Shown piece after piece: positions 34,801-63,765 of a stretch of DNA of 64,000 bases; position 1 is the stretch's first letter, and each line of letters begins with the position of its first letter. Under the pieces are notes generated by a model, which ran no database searches, was not told where the DNA came from, and saw only the letters and a list, made by a program, of their open reading frames with translations. A program made the translations under genes and the position numbers. Origin of the DNA: Pipra filicauda (Eukaryota; Chordata; Aves; Passeriformes; Pipridae); NCBI RefSeq assembly GCF_003945595.2, contig NW_024105087.1, positions 5,401,001 through 5,465,000 of the forward strand. Direction: 5' to 3'.

Positions 34801-37800
34801 GATTTCCCTTTCAACTTTTCTTGTCACTACCCAAAATTTTGATACTCAGATCTTTTTTCTGAGTTGCAACTCAGTTAAGACTTTTTTCTTCCCACAGCAT
34901 CAACCTTTTCATCCTATAACTTACAACAGTAGTTACAGGAAAAGTAAAAATGTATCTGTAAAATCAGTGATACCTTGACTGTATATGTCTCAATGCCTTC
35001 TGTATAAAGCGTGCTCACTTCACATGAGTTTCATTCCATTCCCACATCTAGAAAAGTTACTACTTGCCAAGGATGAGTTAAGCCTGGACTCTCCTACATG
35101 AGCCACCAGCTTCAGATGTAAAAGTGAGTCCTGCTTTCACACAGGTAGAAAATAACAGGTTTTTCAGTGGGATTGAAAAAGTCTGGGAGTACAGCTAGAT
35201 ACTGACTTTTCCAATACTCTAGTGTTCTTCTCTTCATTGTAGATGTTACAAACCTGACCAAAGCTCCTTCATCCTAAGATCACATCCTCCACCACCACCA
35301 GTAAAAACATACTAATTAATTCATAGAATCATAGAATGGTTTGGTTTGGAAGGGACCTTAAAGATGATGCAGTTCCAACTCCCCTGCTACACCAACCTTG
35401 CTCAAAGCCCCATCCAACCTGGCCTTGAACACTCCAGGAATGGGGCCATCCACAACTTATCTGAGCAACCGCCAGTGGCTCACCACCCCCGGAGTGAAGA
35501 ATTCCTTCCTCATATCTCATTGAAAGCAGCACATTGAAGAGCAAACTTCCACACTAGGGAATGCTCTGAGACTTTCAGTTACAGATGGGACTCAACTCTC
35601 TGACATTTGGCTGAAGAAATCCCTGAGGAGAGGCTGCCTCTTGTAAAAGGCATGGCTTTGCTACTGAGATTACACACCAACTCTGAAGGAAACCGGATCT
35701 CAGAAGAACTCAGAGGCACCGCATGCACACAAAGCAATGCTGAAGAGCTGTGCTTAAGCAGATACACTGAAATCACTACCTGACTGTGACAAAAAGGCTG
35801 TTGTACTTCTAAGGTAGCAGCTAAATTTAAAAAAGTGAGGCAAAGGCATACATGGAAAGGTTAACAAAATCCTCACTGTTTCAAGTGGGGTTAAGTTCCC
35901 ATTTCAGTTATGGCACATCCTCATACAGATTGAGGTTCTCACTTCTCGAGCCTCTGTTAAATGTCCTCTGTCAGCCAGCATTGTGTGCTGCTCACTGGGT
36001 GGCCAGGGGAGAGAGCCAAAAGACCATCACCAGTTCTGTGGCAAGACGCAGCACTGGCAGTAACAGTGCCTCAGAGCACGGGCTCCGAGCTGACTATCCC
36101 ACGAGTAGTACATGTGCACCTCCATTCCGTTCGTTTTTGCCATGACATAATGAAGTCTTGGCTCTAACTTAAGAGAAGGTCATCAGCTCAAGTCCTTATC
36201 TATTTCCAGGAAAACAGCTTGTCCCCATTTGACTTCCAGTGTATCTAAATTAGGCGTCAGAAAGGTTTTAATTACAAATACTGGAGGCAGACATTTCACA
36301 CTCCGAGATGCAGCATCTTTCATGTGTGATCAAGTGACAACCATTTAGAAAAAGACTTCTTACAGACAGGACTTACAAACGTAGGTTTAAAAACCCTATT
36401 ACTTTTCTCTCCTCTTGTCTTTTGAGGCGGGTTTGTTCTACCTGCCTCTCTTCACAGTGCTCCATTTCTCTTTACCCATAACAGTGCATCCCAGACTACC
36501 AAATTAATCGAGCCATTGCCCACCTTCCCCTTTCTGTCCTACCCCTTTCTTAGCAACACAATTCCTCTTCTTTCTCCCACATTTCCTCCTGTGAAGGGGT
36601 CTTTGTCCCCTACCCCAGGCCAGAAACACAGCTCCTGCATAAGAACCTTTGCTTCTTTGGGTTGCTGCTGGTGGGAGGGATTGCTGCCATCTACACCACG
36701 CTTTACCTGCTTCAGCTTTTTCATTGCTTTGTTCTTAAACTCCACTTCCTCACTTAGAATTATGAAAAAGAATACATTTTCCTAAAGACTTTCAAAACTC
36801 CCCACCTGCTGGCTTGGCTGTATGGAGCTATTCCCACACTTCTTACCAGTCAAAGGGAAGAACAGGGCTTACTGCTAGGAATTGAGAGGTAGCTTGGTTT
36901 TCACACCTAAGTATTCATTCTGGTTTCCTTTATCAAGACCTCAGTTCCAGGTATCTGTTGAAATTACTCTTCCAGACGTGAAGTACTAAGATGGTCATCT
37001 AGACTTAGATAATCTCAAGATTACTTGAGTTCCCGCTCTGAAGACTTTCCAGGGCATCTCACTAGGAACTGGGAGTCCACTGGGGACCTGGGTCCCCATG
37101 AAAACAAGGGAAGCTCCTGTGCAGCTATTTTAAGTCATGTGCATGGACTGCAAACATGGAGCAAATATCTGTGTACTGTGTGTTCTCACACGAGCTTTAC
37201 CCCGTAGCCTTGTATCATGATACCTCTAATTTCAGTGCAATTACAAATGGAAAACCTATTCAGATACTTACTCCATCCAGAAAAAAAAAAAAAAGTCCTG
37301 TATTTGCGCTGAAGCCAAGTTGGAAATGTCAATGGCGACAACATCAAAAGAACCAGCAGTGTTAACTCAGTATTTCTCTTTCTTGTTTCTGTGTCCCAGT
37401 ACTTTCAGTCTGCCTCTGTGAGATCATCAGAGATTAGAACACTGCTCATTTCTACCTTTCCTCTGCAGTGCAGCCTTAGGAAACTGAGGTGTACCTGGAG
37501 GAGCAGTTAGGTAGCTCCCAGAGCTCATGGGTGTGCTGAACAACCTGAAAAAGTGTAAGAGAACTAGACCTCTGTCAGAAGTTACCTCACCAGCTACCAC
37601 AAGCTTCACAGATACTTGAACAAAAAATATCTGGGCGTACTGTGTGCAAGAGCTGGTCAGCCATTCAGAGTAGTGAGCAGTTCCAAAATGTCATGCTATA
37701 TCATCTATCTTAGGCTGAACACCTGGAAAATTTCAAATAAGCAGAAAAGGTGGTTAATAGGTTGAAAGGAAAAAGTAAAAAATAAAAAGCAGACCAAACA

Positions 37801-38370
37801 CCATTAAATTTTGTTTCTGTATTTCAGTAAAACCTACTTGAATACACTTTGAAACAAGAGTACAACAAAATAGAATATACTTCAAATGTTGAATATACAA
37901 ACTATTATAGTTCGTTCCGAACACTGGTACTTCCCTCTTAACTTCAACTAAAAAAAAATTTACAGGTTTAGAACTACCTGACAAAAGCTCATGCTGGGCG
38001 TGACCTTTCAAGTGACAGAGTAGAGCTGAAACTGAAATGTATGCACAGATGCCAAGGCTAAGTGAGAGACACAGGCATGTTACAGCAGAAGGCAGGAAGC
38101 CTGCTGCTACTTTGTCCACGATTAAGAAATTTAGACAGACTTTAAACTACCATACAAAATATGTTACATGTCATTCTATAACAATACTGTGCTAGGTACA
38201 AGGTTTTTAAAAAATTTGTTTTAATAAAAAAGCTTTACACAAACAAGCCATTAGCTTATTTCAAGAAAGATAACTGAAAATCAGTCTAAGGCTTTCATTT
38301 TGAATCTGCTTAAGCTGTATGATACAAAAATCCCTCTAGGTCTCTGTCTTCTTTTAGAAGCTCTTAAACC
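31896..38370. other. Spacer between convergent NOCT and ELF2
   Basis: No coding exon is recognised. It contains an A-rich tract (33269-33310) and one CR1 fragment. The right part probably belongs to a long ELF2 3' UTR in some transcripts. Confidence 0.45.
35318..35540 (-). mobile_element. CR1 LINE 3' fragment, antisense
   Basis: TTCATAGAATCATAGAATGG, GGAAGGGACCTTAAAGATGA, GCTCAAAGCCCCATCCAACC and CCCGGAGTGAAGAATTCC are typical reverse-complement CR1 3' sequence with its ATAGAATC terminal repeats. Confidence 0.92.
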
Positions 38371-38373
38371 TCC

Positions 38374-38379
38374 TTTATT
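38374..38379 (-). promoter_or_regulatory. ELF2: Candidate poly(A) signal of ELF2
   Basis: AATAAA on the minus strand, about 520 bases after the ELF2 stop. Another AATAAA lies at 38775-38780, about 116 bases after the stop. Which one is used cannot be told from sequence. Confidence 0.35.
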
Positions 38380-38895
38380 TCACTTTCTACAATGCCTAGT
38401 ATAGCAGAGTTTTTCACATAGCACCAGTTGAGTACTGTGGGCACAGTAGTAATCGCTGGTATGCACATAAACTGCATCAAATTTGCCATTTGTGTAACAA
38501 TGAGACTTTCCTCTCCCCCTGAAAACTAAAAACCAAGGCAAACCTCTCACACAGCTCTCTTTTAGTGTTCCAGGTCTTAGTGTAACTTGGTAACCGGTAG
38601 CGTAGTGAATAGTTTGGTCCCTTTTCAGTCCCTCTATCTTTCCTTCTCCATAGGTTCAGCTGTTTCCCAACTGGAAGAGGCAGTTTTTGTCAGCATATCA
38701 AATGTGGTTCAATTCCCACTGAAACACGGGAAAATAATTTTGTTTTTTTCCAGTAAGTCTTCAACAGATTCATGTTTATTAACATTCCAAAACTCTCCTT
38801 TTTGACTTGGTGGTGGCATCCACATCCCTCCCCCAATTATGTCAGTATACTCAAAACCGTTACAGGCAAGGTCCATGCTGGAAGCAGCCTATTCT

Positions 38896-53991
<15,096 letters not shown>

Positions 53992-54449
53992 GTTTACGCT
54001 GCCGGAGCGGCTTCACATTGACGGGCGGGCGCGCGCGGGGCCGGCGGGCGAGGCGCGCTCCCGCGGCGCGGGCGGAGCGGTCACCGCCACGGCGCGCGGC
54101 GGCGGCGAGAGCGCTTCCTGCGGGGCGGCGCGCGCGCGATCCTTCCGCCGCCCGCCCCACACAGGAAGTGCCGCGCCGGCTCCCGCCGCCGCAGCGGCAG
54201 CAGAGCGGGGCCGCCCGCGGGAAGGGGGAGCCGCCGGGCACCGCCGGCCCGCACGGGCAGCGCCTGCCCGCCCGCCCCGGCCCGCGGGCACCCGCGGGCA
54301 CGGACACAGAGGGGCAGGGCGCAGCGCGGCCCGTCCCGGCGCTGCCCCGAGCGCCTTCCCGTCCGCCTCCACGCAGCCCCCGCACACCGGCACCGACGTG
54401 CCCCGGGCACCAGGATAAGCCTGACAGTCCCCACTGACGCAGGAACAAG

Positions 54450-57400
54450 TTTTCTCCTTGGCGAGTCCCTGCGTTCAGTAACAATTCGCCAGACAGCCTC
54501 AGTCCTCCTCTCCTGCAATCCACAATCCACCTCGTCTCCTGAATAGCAGCAGGGCTGATTCCAAGGGAACTTTAGGTGTCTTTTCCAGTTAGCTACAGGC
54601 CCTGTCCATCCTTCGTGAAAACCAGCCCCTGAGCAGATTTGGGGGGGGGGAGGGGGGGAAGTTACATTGCTTTCTTAATTTAAAAATATATTTTAAAAAC
54701 CACTACTGCTGCCTTTTTTAGGGTTGTGTGCTCTCCCATCTGAAGAACACCTGCTTCAGTGACACCACAGCATTCCCTGCCAGGCCTCTGGAGTGCTGCA
54801 GCTGGACAGACACCAGTCAGGAGAACGCACCCTCCACATGTGCCTGTCCATTCCCTGTGCCGATCACTCCCAGGGTAAAACTTCAGAGCTGCATGCAAAG
54901 AGCAGCTACCCCGAGATAAACAAAGCATGTCCAACGGGGAGCTATGCATGGAGATTACACGCAGGAATTCCTTCATTGACACCACACGCACCTGAATAGG
55001 CCCATATTGTTAAGCCAAGGATCAAGCAAACACCTGCCTAAAGAGAATTCCTTCCTTCCATGTACACCACAGCTCCATTAAAAGCAGGTGAAGGGCACTG
55101 GCTGCAACCTGACAATACAGAACCTCTTCTCCTCTCAAGTTCCAGTAGTCCTAGACCTGGATCACAAGCAACAATTCAGAAGCATTTTTCCCCACCACAG
55201 AAATCACAAAATAGTATCCAGCATAAATGACCTCCAGCTGGTAAATTCAGTGCTTCAAACTTTTGACAAATCATACTCCTAACACTACAATGCCCAAGGC
55301 TTTTTAGGATACATTTTAATGACTGTATTTATATATAATATTTGTAACGCACAAACAAAAATTCAGGCATTTTGTAGACTTCACTCATCCATTCCTGGCT
55401 GTAAGGAATTAAATTTGTTCATCACCATCAGATAAGCAAGACCTCCAAGCAACATCATTCATTCTCACATTAAAGACCTATCTAAGGGTAGGTCTGTGCT
55501 AAAGTTTTGCCAGCCAGAGCTCTTCCCAACCAGAAGCATGGACAAAAAAGGCAAGTATCCAGCTGTGATGGCAAAAAGCTCTCATGCAGATCCAGCTTTG
55601 CCAAAAGCAGAGTGCTCCTGTCAGCTTTTGTTATTCAGAGAGGTGCAGCACCAGCGCTAGCAAGAATTCCTTCCGTCAGCATATTTCCACTAGGGGACTC
55701 TGCTGTATCCTCCAGCAGAAATTTTCCTAGTGGAGACAAGCCCAAGGACAAGGAAAGTCATTTTAAGTAGGCGCACACTTAAATGTGCAATAAAACTTAA
55801 TAGTCCTTCATTAAAACATCCTCAAATTGAAGTGGAAACCTCACCCACTGTAGTTTAGCAACACCATAAGTTCAGCTTAAATACAGAGTACTGCAATAAC
55901 CACGTACTCCTGTCACTTTGTCCCGTGTGCCTACTGTTGCTGAAAGTTGTAATTTACCCATACTTCAAGCCATTTAGCCCACAGCAGTAAAATACAGTTT
56001 AAAAGTTTGCCTGTTTAGATCCAGATCAAAAGGTGCACTGAGACACTAAATACTCTTGAAGATCCAGACCTGTGTCAATAGGAGTTCACACTTCCACACT
56101 TTGGAAAAGGTACCTTCATAGTTTTTTCCTTTATTGATTGCTATGTAATTCAGTGAGCCTTGTTTACTGATTGCAACTTTTAGTCATAAACTGAAGTGTT
56201 TGACTCATATCCAATGAATTTTTGCCTGGGATACGTGGACTCCTTGAATAAGTGCATTCAAGCAATGTGCACTATGTAACTTTTGACAAACACCACGAGT
56301 CCAAAATGAAAGGAAAAAAAGAGCATAAAACATCAAGCTCTTGGTTTAATAGCAGTTTTCTAGGCAGCATTTATTTACTACTGCAAGCACAGATTTAGCA
56401 CAGTGTTTGCCAGCTCACAAGAAATGGACTTGAACAGCTGCACTCAGTATTCTGAGTCTTTGCTCTCTCTGATCTCACATAGAGAGAATATCACTGGATG
56501 CCTGAGGGGTTCCAATCTCTTGAAAAGAGTCCAAGCCTGGGCACTTTCAAGATTAAGATGTAAAAAAACTACAACAAATCTATGTAGTGATCATTTTGAT
56601 CTGTGCACACCTTATATAGTATTACATATATAGACATATATGTCTTTAAGGAGGAATGCAACTTTCTCTGGAAGTTCTGCAGTTTCATCTGTTTATATGA
56701 TTTTAGTATTTCATGCTGAATGCTAATTGATTTGTCATGCTAATAAAATCTTATTATTTCAGGGAAAAAAGAGAGTCAACAGGGGAAAAAGTAAACATGC
56801 ACTTAACTTTTTAACCTATTTTTAAGCCTCCTTTCTAGGCAAAAGGCTAACAAAGGGCTACAAAGTCTACTCAGTGGGTGGCCCAATGAAGCAAGACATA
56901 TTTACTGTAATGGAACAGGGCCACAGGAAATTGCAGATGTACTTATGTTTCTCTGGCATGAAAAAAGCAGAAAAAAAAATATAGATTAACAGATCCCCAA
57001 CAGCATCAGTCTTTGTCAGACAGAAATATATTTATTAACCTATTTTTTGTTGGTTTGTTTGTTTTACTGTTAGAGAATACAAAGATTCAGCTGTATTGTA
57101 ATTTTTTAAACAAGCTCAGCTGTCAAGATAGCCAGGTACCTCTACATGCTCATCACATCTACATTTACCAAGTGCCAGACAAAAAAAAAAAACAAAACAC
57201 CAAAATGTTTAATATGGACAACTTTGTTCACATTAAAGGAAATGTGTCATTTCTTTGCAATATACACCAGTTAAACCTCATCCTGATTGTTTTGAAAAAG
57301 TGAAAGACAGCTGAAGAAAAGCAGCTGGATGTGATTAAATGCATCCAAGACAGCAGATGTAAATTCAGAATACAAAGAACTGGTAGGTTCCAGCAGATTT

Positions 57401-60400
57401 GCAGAAGTGGACTGGAATAAGATCATCAATTATCTTAAGCATCTCTTTGAACAGTCCTCAAAACTAGTAGAGCACTCAGTGGCTATGGAGGAATTGTCAA
57501 TCTCCACTCCCATAGTCGCCTATGCAAAGCTGCCTTTCCCACAGTTCTCACAAATATGATGAAAATATTCCCTGATAATAGCCTGTAGTTTCTCTCGGAA
57601 AAATACTTCACAAGTATTGTAACTTGAAATGCTAAAAGTGCAACCTTCCAATGGCACCTTTGTCCTCCACTAACAGCAAATGATTAACCAGAAAGGAAAA
57701 CCTGTGTGCATTTAATGACTTTTAGCCACAGAGGATGTAGCTGTATTCTAGTAAGACCTACCCTGGGAAAAGGCAATTATTATAAAGCAGTTGCTTATTC
57801 TTACAGAGGTGATTTGTTTGACTTCATTTAAGTAAGCAGTGGAGGGTAGATGGCAATCTGTCTGAGGGTAGTATTTGCACTCTGCATGACAAATTGCAAA
57901 TGATAACGGAGTAACAGTGCTGAAATGCCAACCACTCTAAAAAGCCTCAAATCATTTCAGAAGTCCAGGCATGTCCTGTCCCAAGTGCCCAAACCACCTA
58001 CAAATTTTAAAGTTAGAGAAAGGTCAGTTTTGCCCAGGATCCTCAAGAAATTCACAGCTGATAATTACAGATGTAGTTGCTGTCCTCAACAGCAGGCTGT
58101 CAAACTGTTGATAGCTATTACTGCATTGCAAAGGTAACAATACAAAGAAATATTTTTAACAATGTTAAAATTGTTAAATTCCAGAAACCATCCAAGAAAA
58201 TGCAGCTGTCACCTTTATCAGCAGATCAGCATAATCATTGCCATCCACTGTGGATTCCATGGTAAAAAACTGCCAAATAGCAAAATAACCACAAAATGTT
58301 CCTGGAGGAGCCAGGGAAATACTGAGGAAAGGGGTCCCACTGAACATTTCTAAGGACTAAATGCCCTGCTCAAACACATGTGGCTTTACTGTCATCCTAG
58401 AGTTTGTTGTCAACTACGATCTCCCTTTTAATGTGCAGATCACCTTTAAAAATTATTACTTTCTGTGGCTCCATTTTTGATCAATAAATCCCAGTACCTC
58501 TTGTGCGCTCGTACCACGATGGGTGTGGCATTGCCATATTGCATTCTAATTTCAAGGTAGAAGCCACGCAATTTTTCAGCCTTCATTAGTAAAATGTTGT
58601 GGCTGAGTCTTCACGGTAACAGCTTACAGATTCTCACTCACAATTACAACTGGGGTTGGGAGTTTAGAGGAGCATGCATCTGTACATCTGAAGTCCAACC
58701 CTTAATGCACCGCACCAGCAAGTCACTGAATTAGACTCACATCAGCCTCGGGAAATAAAAATTATTCCTGAAATGTGTAGTTAAATTAGGCTTTCTTACA
58801 AAATAGTTAATCTTGCAGCGTTCTTTTGATATGGATGGATCACCGAATGCAGCAAGGCAGAAACCTGAAATCTAGAAAGAACTGGACACCAGTTATGGTC
58901 ATGTTAAAATACTATCATCCACAGTTCTAGAGCTCTTTTCCTTAATTTCTCAGAAAAGGAAACACCAGCAAATATGACATAAAATTTAAGTTGCAGTTGA
59001 ATTTTGTTTCTGAATTAAGAATGTTACTGAGAACAGATGTATTTGCCTTTAGTGCAACTGCTGCAAGTACTATACAACAGCACGTGAATTAAGAGGGGAA
59101 TCCTTTTGCCTCGCTGTCACCAGCATTTAACTGGCAAAAATGCCGTGGATTTCTTGGCAGAGTGAGGATCCACAAGGATGAAGCAGCAGCATGGTGTGAA
59201 AAAATAAAATTAGCTCACATTCAAAGGGCAAACTCTTAACCCATTCATGTGTTAGAGACATCTAATTCTTGCAGTAGAGCAAGCAAAGCTTTATCTTGCT
59301 TTTGCCTAGCTAGCAGGCTTCATCTTAGCACTTATGAGAGTTTAGTCAAGTTGTTAGAATGTCCAAACTGATCTTGTTTTTTTTTTTAAGACAGCAAGGT
59401 CCCCTAAAACAAACTGCTCCATGTGTAAAATTCCCACAGACCTGTCAGTGTAAGAAAATGAAGTACAGTCAACAGGATACGTCAGCACTAACAAAATGTA
59501 CAGCAGATGCTTGTGTTAACTCATTTTTTGTAAGAGTTTAATCAAATAGTGTCTGGACAGAATGAATTATAACACTGTTTTGTTTATCCTTTACATGCAC
59601 ATGCCATACTCAAAGGTAAGATTCTAACCAGATCTAATACTGAGTTCTTAGGATATGATATTTAACTGATGAAAACATCTGAGAAACAAGAGTTCATGGG
59701 TTCAAATTCACATAAAAGACGTCAGAAGGAAGCGGTTTTAATTATAATAAGAGCAGACATATAAAGGCAGAACGAAGAACAGGCAATAACTGAAGACTGG
59801 ACATAGATATGCAAAGCTGATTCCCACGGTGGTAAGTGTGCAAGTAGTAAAGTGAAATTTGCTTTCTAAAAGATTTCCCTTAAAGTATGTATTTTGTTCA
59901 TCCATTTGTTTAAATTAGGAGAGGAATAAGCCTAAGCTCCCTGTTGATTCAACCTCCTCCCTCCTTAAGGATGGCTGTCAATTTACATGATAGTTTCAAC
60001 TGAACTTCCTGATCTTTGTAGCCCAATATTTTTCCATCAGATCATAACCCTACAGAGGCTCATTTTTAGATCCCCATTATTTTCATGCAGATTCTCCGCC
60101 TCCCTGTGCCAATAATATTTTTAGAATTAAACCAGACTTTTCAACTTGAACCACAAGGAGGATTTCTGATGGAACATCAAATTAAAAAACCTGGTGACAG
60201 TTCACAAATTTAATGACATTTCGACTTCTTGAACATAGTAGGTTTGTCTCCTCTTTCATCTTAAAGCTGTGACTGAAAAAAAGAAACCCAAACCTGTACT
60301 TGTTCCTTTGGTGATTAATAAAAAAATAAGGGAAAAACACTATTCATATAAGATGTTAGAGTCACTAAATCAATTCCATCAGGGTTCTACAGAGGCAATA

Positions 60401-63400
60401 CGATTTTGGAACACCTCTCATAGGGATCAAGCTTTTCCTTAATAGCTACCACTGTTCAACAAAATTTGTGAACAAACAATAACGTGGGTTTTGCAAATGT
60501 AGCAATTGTTAATTTCAAAATGACTGCTTCTTTAAAGACAGCAGCTTCTGCTGTAACGTGAACTACAAAGGTTTTGCTGAATAAATCTTACAATTTAAGG
60601 CCTAACTACTTTAAGGACAGAAAACTATGCAGGAGATGACAGCCAATAAAATTTGGATATTAATAAAAACTTGTTAAGAAGGATGTCTCCTTTATTATAC
60701 AAACACTGTCACTGGTGCAGTAAACAACATTCTAAGGTTGTAACTCAGTCCTCAATAATCTAAAGGTACCACTCCCAAGAATATCATACAAACAGGGAAA
60801 GAAATTTAAACACTATGTCAACTTAAAGCTTATATCTTCCCTTTCAATCATTACAAAAGGCACTCACTACCTCCACAAAGAATGTCAGAAGGTCGCCTGA
60901 AAAAAACAAATTTCCTACATTTTGGTTTTTCTAGAAAAACATACATATGTATGTTGCACCCTTTGTCATGATGTTTTTCTATTCCAAGCAGATAGGCATT
61001 TTTTTCCTTCTAGAATAAAAACATAACTTGAACCATTAAGTCTTTCTTGTGTGCTAAAAGACTCTTGGGGTCTTACTTTTATAGTTAATGGATTAATTTT
61101 ACAGTTAAAGGATTAATTATAATTAATGATCCTTGATTAACGAATCGAGATGGATTAGTGGGAAACAGGCTGGAAGGAGTCTGATAGGCAAAACCCCCCC
61201 TACTCCACTAGAATTAGCTAAGAATTCATCAGTATTTATAACAATCATATAGCATATTTTATTTGAATTGTGGTTTCATAAATGCAAGAAGTTTCTTAAT
61301 ACAAAACAACATCACAGGTCCTGATTCTGCCCTTGGCTCAGTACTGACTGTCCTTACAGTCCACACAGTCTCAAATCCATTCATGCAATAGCAAACCACA
61401 CACAGACCCATTCAAGGCGCAGCACAAATCATCTCTTCCGTGTCCTAAGGAGCTGCCCCACTACATTTTTCACAAAGGGTACTGATCCCTATCTCTGAAG
61501 GCCAGAATAAGGCTACATTTTAAATTACAAAGCTTTAGATTAACTGCAAAGTAGCTGGAGGCTCTTGGAACATGTATGTCGCAATGCTATAAAGCATGTA
61601 AATCACAAGTCATTGGAAGTGCCAATGAACTGCCACAAGAAAGGAAAAAAAATCATGTCCATGGCCAGCAGTAAAGACACAGAAAAGGGTGTATATTATG
61701 TTGTGAGAATAGGTGTCCTTTTCAAATACTGCCCAGACTCTGAGTTTTTAGTATTTGCCATGCTGTCTGTAGAGTCCAGAACCACAAAAGGTATTAAGTT
61801 TGCTCATTCTTGATGCAACAATGATACATTTATCAAATTAGACAGAATTTATTATAGCAATTAATTCTGTCATTTATGAAGCAGAATCTATTGAGACTAC
61901 TTTGGCAATAACAGAATTTTCTTCTAAGATGCACAGAAATCAAATTGTTGCACCTCTCTCTAAATTAGGGTCATTAGCATAATAAAGGTATGTACTTCAG
62001 AAAATTAACACCCTAAAATTATGCTCTTTAAAAAAACATTATACTTTGTTTACTGCCTTAGCCTGCTTTCTCATTAACAATTACTATGGCACCTGTTGCC
62101 AGCTCTCCTACATTAAATTGCTTCCTACCCACAGCCCAGTCTCTCTGCTCCCAGAAAATTAAAATTAAAGAACACACTCAGATTCCCTGTCCTGCAAGGC
62201 ATTGCTAATAATGGTGCATTACCACAGGGGATGTTTCTTGTGGTTTTAATACTTTCTCTCCACCCATCTCACTTCTCTGTATAAGCAAGGAATTGAGAAA
62301 GACTCCTGGCTATGCCAAAACATGTTGATCAAAACACGTGCCCCGCAGGACTGCCTCCCTCAAAACAGTCTAAACCAACACTGGATACAAGTTCTGTGCA
62401 ACAACTCATTGTCATGTATGATTACATCATGAAAACTGCACTGGATTAATGCTTTATACAGTATACAAATAATAATGAAAAGCTGGAGCATGGCAACTGC
62501 TGTGCATTCATAAATTTTTAAATCTTCGTTAATTTTAATTTCTCCTCCACTGTACATTGGCTTTTTAGTGCCTACTAGTTCTTAGCTCAAAACTATTAAA
62601 ACATACTAAATTTTTAAGGACATGCTAATGTCAAACTGTGAAATTAAAAAAAAAAGAACACAAAGGACACTAACAAACTACATGCAGTCAAGACACATCT
62701 CTTAACATCTCCAGCCACAAACTCATCAAATTATCATATCGACTGCTCTATAAATTTTAAGACTATACTTTCAAATATCAAGGCTTGTAAGTACCCACAT
62801 GTCTATTTCTTTGAACAGTAGCTTAAATAAAAATATTACTACAGAAGAGGTACAAATTTTTAATTGTCCTTTCCACCAATTTATTATGGCCATAAAATTA
62901 TACTTAAACACAGAAAGAATTCATCTGCAGTAGCTCTTTATCCTGAAACAGTTGCCCTGTTAGCCATTAATCTACAAAAATCTTACAAGAAACAGCATAT
63001 TTAATGTTTAAAAAACAACTTCTGAGTACAAAAACCTTCAAAGTATAAGCTCTTAAAGGTTTTCAAATACAAGTTTAAGTTCTAAAATTCACTTCTCACT
63101 TACCTTAATCTTAAAAGTTTATTACCATAGTAAAAAATAGAATCAAAAAATACATATTTCATAACTTTTCTTTAAATTAATTTGTTGAACTTCTAATTAG
63201 CATATTTCATTCAAAACACTTTTCAGCAGACTGGAATCGTAAGTATTGTCCCAAAATCTGAATCATTAGTTCATGCACATCTTATGAGGTTGATGCATGT
63301 GATTTTTGCTGCGGTGCAAACATTTGGATAACATCCAAATTCAGAAGGATGTATGAGCAGTTGCATCCACTGTTTACAGAGAGATCTGCACTGAAACTTG

Positions 63401-63765
63401 CCTAATCTGATGGGAATGCACACAGAGTTACTGGGCTGCCAAGGTAAGCAGCTGAGAGAAGAGTCTCTCACCATTGTTTTGCTTGCCTGACATCATGAAT
63501 TTAAACTCCAGCTCTACATTAGGCAGCCTCAGGATAGGAATGTGTGCTGCCCATGTGATGTGGGTCTCACCAGCTCGGTATGGAGTGCCCAAGAGGACCT
63601 GGACTCCCTTTGGTTGCAGTTCTATGTACTCCCTATGCCAACACTCTGCTAATCCAGCAGAAATAACCCAACGAAAATACAGAACAGCTGAGGGAATCCT
63701 TGCTACGTTCTCTTGCAAACCTAGCAAACTGAAATGGCTAAAGAAGTTTAACAAATATGAGAGGC
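54450..63765. other. Non-coding region upstream of ELF2 short-isoform start
   Basis: AT-rich sequence with no recognisable exon on either strand. It is probably intron of the long ELF2 isoform, since its MTSAVVD-type start exon is not present in the window. It includes a second poly(G) stretch (54641-54658) and a TAAT-rich tandem repeat (61081-61120). Confidence 0.5.
61081..61120 (+). repeat. Two tandem 20-bp copies with GGATTAAT
   Basis: Bases 61081-61100 (ATAGTTAATGGATTAATTTT) and 61101-61120 (ACAGTTAAAGGATTAATTAT) are imperfect tandem copies, each carrying GGATTAAT. Confidence 0.8.
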
